34,019 bases of DNA, taken from the NCBI GenBank assembly GCA_001275005.1, contig JWZX01003382.1, positions 1 through 34,019 on the forward strand, read 5' to 3'. Positions 10,180-18,062 of this stretch are shown piece by piece; the first letter of the stretch is position 1, and the number at the start of each line of letters is the position of its first letter. Position numbers and translations under genes: made by a program. The notes under the pieces were generated by a model. It did not search any database, was not told where the DNA came from, and saw only the letters and a program-made list of their open reading frames with translations. The stretch is from Chrysochromulina tobinii (Eukaryota; Haptophyta; Prymnesiales; Chrysochromulinaceae).

Positions 10180-10671
10180 ATGCCCTCCGATTGCGCCTGG
10201 GTCTTTGGCCTATTACTCTCACTGCCGTGCATGACTACGAGTAGTGCTAAGCGCCTGCGGCCCGCCGAGGCGAGCCTGGAGGAATTGATCGAGACGGCGG
10301 ACAGTTGGCTCATTGACTACGATGAGGATGATGACGAGCGTTTGAGCCTCCGCGAACTTGAACAGCTCAAGAAGCAGCTTCAAGCGCAGACGGCGAGCCC
10401 AGCTGCGCAACAGGCGCCGCTGCCCACGCAAACGCTGATGAAAATGGTTGACGCGGACGATGACGGCTTTGCTACACGCAATGAGCTCGTGGACATGCTG
10501 AAGCGCATGAAGGGCTTTGATGGTGGCCATGTGGCGCGCGAGGATGCCAAGAAGCCGCAGGCAGCCGAGGGCGACGGGTACGGCGAGTCGCACGCGCAGC
10601 GGATGGAGAGGAATCAGAAGAAGCGGAAAAAGATGAGCACAACTGCGAACAAGAGATATGATGAGATATGA
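10180..10671 (+). CDS. Small secreted EF-hand calcium-binding protein
   Basis: The 163-residue protein opens with a likely signal peptide (hydrophobic core WVFGLLLSLPC, residues 7-17). Two EF-hand loops follow. The first is at about 48-59 (DEDDDERLSLRE), which has acidic residues at 1, 3 and 5, Leu at 8 and Glu at 12 but Glu at 6 instead of Gly. The second, at 91-102 (DADDDGFATRNE), is fully canonical. The C-terminal third is charged (NQKKRKKM, then KRYDEI). The pattern of signal peptide, paired EF-hands and charged tail fits a calcium-binding protein of the ER lumen or secretory pathway. The next gene on the same strand starts about 120 bp downstream. No enzymatic domain is attached, and the precise role is unknown. 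Confidence 0.8.
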   Translation: MPSDCAWVFGLLLSLPCMTTSSAKRLRPAEASLEELIETADSWLIDYDEDDDERLSLRELEQLKKQLQAQTASPAAQQAPLPTQTLMKMVDADDDGFATRNELVDMLKRMKGFDGGHVAREDAKKPQAAEGDGYGESHAQRMERNQKKRKKMSTTANKRYDEI

Positions 10672-10792
10672 TGTGGCCGGCGGCCCCGACCATGCGACGT
10701 TGGCGACGTGTAATTCAATCATCTTTGTTCACACTCCACACACATTGCTCACACCGTATAGACTCGAAGAGCAATGCAAGTCGGCACCCCCC

Positions 10793-12084
10793 ATGTCCGC
10801 CACCGCGGCTCGACACCTTTGCAGTAGAAGCATCGCATACCGCCGCCTCAACCCGCGCTTGGACGACTTTTCACATCACGCACCGGGAATTGCAAGGCTC
10901 AACAACGGCTCGTTTGGCGCGGCGCCGCAGCCTGTGCTGAAAGCGGAGATGGCGCACCGCAGCTGGTGGCGCGCCAACCCAGATGCTGCATACTTTGGAA
11001 TCGGCGCGTCGTCGCTGGACGCTCGGCTAGCAGCAGCGGCCGACGCGGCCGCTGTTGCCATTGGTGCGCCCGCGGGCAGCGTCGCACTCGTCGAAAACGC
11101 CACGGTCGCCACGGCCATCATTGCGAGCAGGTGGGCTAAGGCGCTGCGAGAGGGCCGGCACGAGCGACGCAGCGTGCTGCTGCTCGATGTCTGCTACAAG
11201 GCCGCCGCCTACTCCGTGCGGGACATCTGCGGAGCGGCCGGCGGCGCGCTGAGCTTTGCGAGCGTGCCATTCCCGGACACGACGACCGAGAGCATCCTGA
11301 AATCGCTCGACGGGACCCTGGCGGCCACAAGGCCACGCTTCGCGATGCTCGATCACGTCTCGTCGCAGCCGGCGATCGTGATGCCGCTGCGCGAGATGAT
11401 CGCCCTGTGCCGCGCGCACGACGTCGAAGAGGTGGCGGTAGACGGCGCTCACGGCCTCGGGCTTGTCGAGGCCGTGGACGTCAGCGCGCTCGGCGCAGAC
11501 TTCTACTTCACGAACCTGCACAAGCATGCATTCGTGCCCGGCACCGCCACGGTCCTCCACGTTGCCACCGATACGGCGCGCGCCTCGACCGCGCACATCG
11601 CGCCGTCTTGGCACTCCGGTCAAGGAGTGATCACCGAGGCTCGCTGGCCAGGAACTCGCGACTTCGCCTCGTTGCTTGCGGTGCCAGAGGCGCTCGAGTA
11701 CCTTGCGACTTGGCGCTCCGTGGACGCTCTGAACGCGCCCACATACAATGCGCGCGGCTGGCAGGACGCCGCGGCACAGCTCAGTGAGGCGTGGGGCGTC
11801 GCGCCGGCAGTGGCCGATCCCGCGCTCTCGAGTGTAGGTATGGGCATGGTGCGCCTGCCTTCCGCACTCGATCTGTCCATGGATGCACCGGGCAGCCGTC
11901 CAAGGGCGTGCGCGCGACGCTGCGCGAGCGTTACGGCATCGAGGCGGCCGTGGGCGGATTCGGCGCGCATGGGGGCTTCCTCAGGCTCTCGCACGCCGTG
12001 TACACGACCGACGAGGACATCCGCAGGCTGCGCGACGCCGTCAGCGAGATGGCTGCCGCCGCAGCACGGCACAAGGGCACATGA
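10793..12084 (+). CDS. Class V PLP-dependent aminotransferase (isopenicillin N epimerase-like), frame-disrupted near the 3' end
   Basis: The N-terminal part is typical of the isopenicillin-N-epimerase/cysteine-desulfurase-like group: LNNGSFG, WRANPDAAYF, a VDGAHGLG motif supplying the cofactor-binding Asp (D217), and NLHKHAFVPGT with the Schiff-base Lys (K244). I place the start at 10793 (MSATAARH); an earlier in-frame ATG at 10658 adds residues overlapping the upstream gene. After SSVGMGMVRLPSALDLS the first frame turns into Arg-rich nonsense. The expected C-terminus (KGVRATLRERYGIEA, then GGFLRLSHAVYTTDEDIRRL) continues in another frame and stops at 12084. One missing base at about 11870-11890 explains this. 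An intron at 11834-11895 (62 nt, GT-AG) would also restore frame but would delete the conserved MVRLP segment. The substrate is unknown. It may be functional if the shift is a sequence error. Confidence 0.8.
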
Positions 12085-12561
12085 AGGAGTGCTATTATCT
12101 ATTGACTAGCAATCATGTAGGACTAGGATCTAGTTCACCCGCGCGCGTGTTCGCACACCCGCCCATTCCACATTCGCACTCGTCTTGTGTATGTGAATCA
12201 CAGATACCAATCACACCCACACTTTACGATTTATTCGCAGAATCAGGGCGTGTACGGATAGGCTGTACTGTACGGTACCCCCCGGTGTCTTTTTACCGGC
12301 TACTGAGTCTTCTGAGTGAGTTTGAGAGCAGCGAGCACCAGAGATCACACTGTGTGCTGGGAGAGACCGACCTCACTAGCGAAATTGAGTAGCCCGAGCG
12401 AGTGAGTACTCATTACTTGTGTTGACCGAGGGGCGCGGAGCCGTCCTTTGAGACGGCGGTGGAGTGAGCGTGGAGGGACCGCGAAGAAACTGAACTGAAC
12501 TGAACTGAGAGCAAGAGACTTACCGGTATGCCGACACGGCGCTCAAACAACCCCTTTCCGA
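12085..12561. other. Intergenic region upstream of the Agenet gene
   Basis: No gene is seen in these 477 bp. The stretch includes two small hairpins (ccggt-gtcttttt-accgg near 12283-12300 and ccgtc-ctttga-gacgg near 12441-12456) and, closest to the next gene, a 47-bp element listed separately. It should contain the 3' end of the aminotransferase transcript and the promoter of the downstream gene. Confidence 0.45.
12459..12505 (+). repeat. Dispersed 47-bp element, copy 1
   Basis: The element begins gtggagtgagcgtgg and ends in tgaac pentamers. It matches 26672-26718 at 46 of 47 positions, in the same orientation. Flanking sequences of the two copies are unrelated. Both copies lie less than 60 bp upstream of the ATG of a plus-strand gene (57 bp here), so a 5' UTR or promoter role or a mobile origin is possible. 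Confidence 0.85.
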
Positions 12562-13668
12562 ATGGAGGCTGTACCACGTGCGCGGCTCCCGCTCATCCCT
12601 GAGCCGGAGAACTCGCTGCGTGCACGGCGCCGGCGCGGTGAGTCGCTGTGCTCGCGCCAACGGAGTGAGCGCGAAATAGTCGAGGACCGCATCAAAGCTG
12701 CGCAGGAGGCGCAGAATGAGGTGTTCGCCGCAGAGGAGGACGTCGAGGAGACCAAGCGCATGCTGGCCGAGGGCCTGATCCTCGCTGATGGCTCGCAGGC
12801 ACCGCCAAAGCGAAAACGGCCCAGCAGCATCCGCCCACCAGGTCCGAAAAAATCGTTGGGCGGCAACGACGGCGGCGGCGGCGAGGCGGAGCAGGCGAGG
12901 AAACGCATGGCCGTTGAGGTGGCTGAGAAGGAAGCGGCGAAGAAGACTAAGGCCGAGGAGAAGGAGGCCAAGGCGGCCGCGAAGGTGGCCGAAAAGGAGG
13001 CGGCTCAAGCCACTAAGCTCGCCGAGAAGGACGCCAAGAAGAAGGCGGCGAATGCGAATGCCAATTCCTTTGAGGCAGGTGCGGTTGTCGAGGTGAGCTT
13101 GCGGCTTGGCGAGGCGTACGCCAACTGGTACGAGGCGCGGCTGCTCGAGAATAATAAGGGGCGCTGGAGGCTTGCGCTGCAGCGTCGGGTCGCCGAGGGC
13201 GACTGGGAGCCGCTCCTGCTCGAAGGCCGGCCGGCGACCGAATGGGCAAAGCCAGACATGTTGCGCCCGCTCCCTGGCAGGGGAGACTGGCACCCAACAG
13301 TTGACGACCATTGCGGTGCGCCGCGCGCTCCCCGCGCGCTCCCCGCGCGCTCCCTGCGCGCTTGCCTTGTGCGACCCACGCTCAAGCGCCTCGCCTGATC
13401 TCGCGCCTCGTCTGATCTCGCGCCTCGTCTGATCTCGCACCTCGTCTGATCTCGCGCCTCGTCTGATCTCGCGCCTCGCCCGTCAGAGTTGCTCTTCGAC
13501 GACGGCTGGTGGAAGGTGCGCGTGCAGGAGGCGTCAGGGGGCACCTTCACAGTCGTCTACGTGCCCGCCAACGCCACGCACACCGTGACGCGTGAAAGAC
13601 TACGCCCACTCTTCACGTGGGACGCAGACGGGCAAAAGTATTTGCCCGTCAAGCAAGGGCGCAAATGA
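12562..13668 (+). CDS. Coiled-coil protein with two Agenet/Tudor-like domains, two exons
   Basis: Exons are 12562-13315 and 13487-13668, giving about 311 residues. The N-terminal half is charged and helical (REIVEDRIKAAQEAQNEVF, then a Lys/Ala/Glu coiled coil at about 110-170 with a basic KRKRP patch). An Agenet-like domain follows (VVEVSLRLGEAYANWYEARL, ending EWAKPDMLRPLP). Splicing joins VDDHC to ELLFDDGWWKVRV, which starts a second Agenet-like unit ending ERLRPLFTWD. Agenet domains are Tudor-family modules that often bind methylated histone tails and usually come in pairs, so a chromatin-reader role is likely but inferred. Without splicing, translation would stop at 13398 between the two units. 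The start ATG is the first in this frame, and a dispersed 47-bp element ends 56 bp before it. Confidence 0.75.
13321..13364 (+). repeat. 11-bp tandem repeat inside the intron
   Basis: Three exact copies of ccgcgcgctcc (13321-13353) are followed by a degenerate fourth. Confidence 0.85.
13394..13478 (+). repeat. 17-bp tandem repeat inside the intron, five copies
   Basis: Five consecutive copies of tctgatctcgcgcctcg, with a c for t in the first base of copy 1 and an a for g in copy 3. The array ends eight bases before the splice acceptor. Confidence 0.9.
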
Positions 13669-13929
13669 GGGCACGCTCAAGAGATGAGATACGTGGGCCG
13701 TTTACCGAGGAACCGAGCGCACGGCCGCGCGCGTGGGGGAAGTAAGAAGTTGGGGTACACGAATGAGATCTTCATCGACGCGGTGAATCGGTTTGTCTCG
13801 GCGTCGGCGGGGACGGCGGGGGCGGTGCGCACAGGCTCAGGGGGGGTCGATCTGCACGTTTCTTATCTTCAGTAGTAACAATTTAATCCGATCCTCACCG
13901 CACCGTCACAGACACAGTCTGACCGCCCG

Positions 13930-16900
13930 CTACTGCAGCACACATTTGTCGCCCTCTGCGCCGCCCCCGACGGAGCTTTTGCTGACCGTGCTGGACAGGC
14001 CGCCAAAAGTCTTCTTGGCCTCTTCGGCGGCCTTCTGTCTCGCGCGGTGCCGCTCGAGGACCCGCTCGCGCACCTCTAGGGTGCGAATGTACCGCTGCAC
14101 GTCCTCTCGTGTCGCCTTTCCGGGCGCCACATACGGCTCGAGATTCACATGGACGTACGGCTCAAAATGCTGCTGAAAGAGATGCTGCGCCGGGAAAGCC
14201 ACTGGTGCAAGCAAAGGTGAGATGTCGAGGGCGGCCACCGGCGCGTATGCGGCCGTGTCCTCGCGGCGCTCGCCTCGACGCTCGCCTCGGCGCTCGCCTT
14301 CCCCACGTGCTCCCTCCCTCGCGACGCCCATGATCGCGAGCGGCGGCAACAACAAGCCCCCCTCGCTCGGGGACGTCGTTGCGGCGGCACTTCGTACGGA
14401 ACCTTCTTCCTCCGGCATCCCGAGCAGCCTCCATGGCTTCAACTCTGCCTTTGAGGGCTGAAGCCATGCGGGGATACTTGACAGGGGAGGTTCTTCATCT
14501 TCCGGCATCAAGTCGTTGGTGCCGGAAGATGGCCAGTGCACTGATGAGACTTGATCAGCTCTCGTGGCGTTGACTGTGTCCAAAGGCTTCCTCAACAGAA
14601 CCTTCTCGTACATCGGTCCGAGGCCGAAGAGCACGGGCGGGCGCGGAGTCGTGCGCAGCCCTCCCGCGTTGCACGTAAAGGTCCACGAGTACGCCTCATC
14701 CGGGCTCTTTTGCGCGATCGCGAGCACGAAGTGCGGCGTGATGGCCGAGACGCCCATGGGCGCCTCCGGCAGCGCGCAGCCCGCCTGGAGAGCGCCGCAG
14801 TCCCCCACCACATTAATCGACTCGGTGCAGTCGACCTGTATCTGGCACGGCGCTCGAGTGCTCCGATTCTCTGCGACGAAGATGGCACCCATGCCCGTGG
14901 GCAGCGCGTACACGGTCGCATCACCCAGATGGGCCGGTGAGCCCTGCATCTTGCAGTAGAGGCAGAGTGTGCTGTCGTACACAGATGCGGGCAGCGCGTG
15001 CCGGCGCAGGGCCATCGGTTGGGAAGCATGCACCGCGAGTACGAAGGGGATGGCTGCGCCGCGTGGGCGTAGCGATGTGCCATCGTACCCCATCGCGACA
15101 AAGAGAGCACGCCACTGGCCTCCGGTAGCGCCCCACGCGTCCAAGAGCGCGATGAGTAATGTCTCGAGGCTGAGGCCGTCTGGAAAGTCTGCAAGCTTCA
15201 GCAGGCAGCCGGGCGCGAGGGGTGCTATCCGTGCCGAGATGATGTCGAGCTTCGTGTGGGCCACGAAGGCCCTCGCTGCAGGCTGCCGCAGGTCTTCAAG
15301 GCCAAGCTTGCCATCCATGTCGTGGTCGAGAGCGAAGAGTACCCGCAGCATGCAGTTGTACACCTATGCACACAGCACAGCAGAGTGGCCATTGGTCTAG
15401 CGATTCTTGGGAGTCAGGGACCAGTGAGAGGTTATCACAGTCGAGCGGCACTCAGAAGTAAAGACTGTGTGGGACGCGCGCGCGCGCGTGGCACAACAGC
15501 AGCACACCGTCGCAGAGAGAGGGCAGCCAGGCTCGGGCATGTATGGGTCGGCCGGCGTCGACGCGCCCATCGCCTCCGAGGGCGTCGCGCGCACGCCGCC
15601 CGTGAGCGGCACAAGGACGTACTCCCCCGCGGCCAGGTACGCCTCGAGTAGCACGTTGCGCACGGCCGAGCCCTCGGTGCGCGCGACGAGCGTCAAGTGG
15701 GACTGGGCTCCCGCGGCGCGATCGAGCCGATAGAGCCCAAGGCCGACGTCCAAGTAGCCGGGGGACTGGGGCGAGCGGTCATCCACCTGTGGGGCGAGGG
15801 CGCCAGTGGTGAACACTTGCATGCTTCTTCAGTGCGAAGGGGCGAGCGGTCATCCACCTGTGAGAGCGTAAACATGAGCGTCTCGTGCATCGCGTGCGGC
15901 GTGGGCACGACCAGGTGGAAGCAGTGCGCGGGGCGCAGTCGAGCCTCGCCCGCCGCGCCGCTCGTCTCGAAGAGAGACTTGATGCGGTATTCCTCCCAGC
16001 GCCTTGGCACGAAGCGCTCGCCTTCTATCCGTCCGGTGGCCGATCGCCAGTTGAGGCGCGGAGGCACATACCTCTCGCCCGTACCCACGTTGCGCAAATC
16101 GGGCGTGCTCGTGAGGTACTGGGGATTGGCGAGCGTTGAGCCGGGCTGCAGCACGTATAGTGCACACACGGAGACGGAGGCGAAGTAGAGCTTGAAGTCG
16201 TTGAAGGACATCCAGAACAGTCCGTTCGAGCCCGTGCTCTCAACGCCATCGTCCTCGAGTTCGGAGACGGCACGCTTGCAGCTGTGGGCTCTCGTTCGAC
16301 CAATCGCCGCCCCACTCGAACCTCCCCCACGGGTTCCGGATTTGAAGCACCTGGGCACCACGGTAGTAGCCCTGCTGGACCTGTCGCACTTGGAGGACAG
16401 TGTATGCGTGGCCGGGCAAGAGCCAACCATCGACGTAGCCGTCCGTCGAGCTGTCCGCGCACACGACGCACGAGTTGCGGTCCCAGCTCCGCAGGTCATC
16501 GAAGCTCACCTCGGCTTCGTCAAAGCGCAGGCGGATCGTGGGAGCTCCCGTCAGATCGAGCAGCCCTTCATCGGGGAGCCCGAGACGAATGTTTGAGTAC
16601 GAGCCCTGCAGCTTTGCGTACGCTTTCTCGATGAACGACACCCAGAGCTCTGGCCCATTGGCGCGTGAGTACACGAGACCTTGCGTCGGCCCCTTGCACG
16701 GGAGGAAATCATCGATGAGCACATTGATCCACTGACCGTGCATGCAGAAGCGAAGCTCGTAGAGGCCCTGGTCGTCGTGCATGGGGCGGCCGTGCTCCTC
16801 GGAGAGCGCGAGCCATGCCTCTCCGAAGATGCTGTCGATCATCTCGGGAAACTCGACGAGAGACGCGAGCGCGCACATGAACCAGCCGCTGCCAAGCTCT

Positions 16901-17889
16901 CCTTGCACGATGTCGTCGGCCGAGACGGTCTGTAAGAAGACGCCCAACGGCACCGTCTCGTCGAGGAACTGCTCGGGACGGCGCCACGCCAAGCGCCGGG
17001 CGTCGGCCTCTTCGCCACCGATCGAGCGCCACAGCGGCGTGAAGAAGATGTCGATGAACGAAGGCAGCTCGGACGCATCCAACGCCGCGCTCACATTGGT
17101 GAGCGCAAACGGGTCCTTTCCCTGCTTGAGCAGGTCGATGTGCAGCTGGACCATTTGGGCAATGTCCTTCGCAGTCGAGTCGTGCAGCTGCCCGAGCTTG
17201 GCGTCGATCACGCGCCGGTCGGGCTCGAGCAACTTCCATTGCGCCTTCCATTGGAGCTCGGTGTGTTTGTTCGGCTTTTCCTGATCCAGTCGCGCGGCGA
17301 AGGTCATCGAGCCGGCCGGCACAACGACCCTGAGCATGCTGCCGGCGGGCCGGTCGTAGTTGTCAGACACCTTCAGGTTGAACGAGTCTGCAAAGTCAAG
17401 CACGAGTTCGAGCGGCTGCTCCCCATTGAGGTTCTGTGCAAAAATGTGGAATGGCTCACTCGCCACCTGACCGCCGCTCTGGTGGACGCTGAGGAGGCCC
17501 GGGGCGAGCACAGTCTCCGTGGCGTCTTTGAGGAGCTCTTGGAAGGGTGAGAAAGGAGATGCCCCTGGCGGCGGCCGCATGGTCATCGTAAAGGGGCGTG
17601 GGCTCTCCTCGATCTGAGCGATGACCTGGTCACAGCTCATGCCCGAAAGATCCGTCCATCCAGAGCCGCGGTCGATGCCGAGGACAACGGAGCCCACCTG
17701 TACACCTACTTGATGCGCCTGCATGTAAGGAAAGACATCTTCGACAAAGACGTGCCCGCGGCCTTGCTTGAGATACATTCCGAGCGCTGCCTCGTTCAGG
17801 AAGGCGTGCTGCACCAAAGATGGCGAATCCTCCTCCTCCTCCCGGGGAGACCTGCTGAATGAAGAAGATCGCATGAAGGATCGCAACAT
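13930..17889 (-). CDS. Calpain-family protein (PDZ-CysPc-C2L-EF-hand) with catalytic Cys replaced by Gly; three exons, one frameshift
   Basis: Exons are 15858-17889, 15508-15786 and 13930-15363, about 1247 residues allowing for one extra base near 16265-16285. Order: Ser/acidic N-terminus; PDZ-like domain (VGVQVGSVVLGID...MSCDQVIAQI); a linker domain; the calpain protease core; a C2-like domain III (MFTLSQVDDRSP, then AYLAAGEYVLVPLTGG); an EF-hand (DHDMDGKLGLED); a second beta-rich region; a charged tail ending CVLQ, a CaaX prenylation motif. In the core the canonical GDCW reads GSGW, so the nucleophile is Gly335 (codon 16885-16887). His494 (PGHAY) and Asn519 (RNPWG) remain, and EWGGDWSN is intact. 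This predicts a proteolytically dead, calcium-responsive, membrane-attached scaffold. The start at 17889 (MLRSFMRSSS) is chosen because the upstream extension to 18009 looks non-coding. The frame changes between SNESP and AVSELEDDG with no credible intron. It could be a decaying gene. Confidence 0.85.
15364..15507 (-). other. Second intron of the calpain-like gene
   Basis: A 144-nt phase-0 intron with donor acg|gtgtgc and acceptor tgcatag|gtg. It links the end of the C2-like domain (CPLSAT) to the EF-hand exon (VYNCMLRVLFALDHD). Both flanking frames agree. Confidence 0.75.
15768..15862 (-). repeat. Perfect 24-bp direct repeat spanning both splice junctions
   Basis: The copies at 15768-15791 and 15839-15862 are identical over 24 bp, 71 bp apart. 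Each copy contains an AG|GT splice junction, so one copy provides the donor and the other the acceptor of the same intron. Confidence 0.95.
15787..15857 (-). other. First intron of the calpain-like gene, bounded by direct repeats
   Basis: A 71-nt phase-compatible intron with donor cacag|gtggat and acceptor cacag|gtggat. Removing it joins MFTLSQ to VDDRSPQSPGYLDVGLG, the expected run of calpain domain III, and shifts the frame exactly as needed. Confidence 0.85.
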
Positions 17890-18062
17890 TGAGAAGGTCC
17901 GATAGACGCCGTTACAAGCAGTCCCAATTCTTGCATGCACTTCTGCGGATGCCGGTCCGCATGGAGCTCCGTGAAGACTCCGGTCGCAAGTTGTTAAAAA
18001 AACACACACACCGGTTGCAAATCGACATGTTCACTGTGAATTGGCGCATGTTTTTTTTGTGA
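17890..18062. promoter_or_regulatory. Probable bidirectional promoter between calpain-like gene and PIGW
   Basis: Only 173 bp separate the two divergent start codons, so promoters must overlap here or in the 5' ends of the genes. The stretch has a homopurine/homopyrimidine-rich patch (gttaaaaaaacacacacacc, 17992-18011, and a run of eight t at 18051-18058). No defined factor site is recognised. Confidence 0.35.

Larger units (their letters stand above)
13316..13486 (+). other. Intron of the Agenet gene, built almost wholly of tandem repeats
   Basis: The 171-nt phase-1 intron starts ttgcg|gtgcgc and ends cccgtcag|agttg. Removal keeps the frame and unites the two halves of a paired Agenet region. 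The intron is a multiple of three in length but has in-frame TGA codons, including 13396-13398. Confidence 0.75.

Noticed and set aside
10640-10671. C-terminal KRYDEI of the EF-hand protein as an ER-retention signal
   Set aside because: It is not within the usual KDEL/HDEL variants, and I cannot support retention from it.
13394-13478. CRISPR-like array
   Set aside because: The 17-bp units are directly adjacent with no spacers, and lie within a eukaryotic intron.
16265-16283. A 19-nt GT-AG intron to explain the calpain frameshift
   Set aside because: It is too short for known splicing of this kind and would delete conserved residues after EWGGDW.
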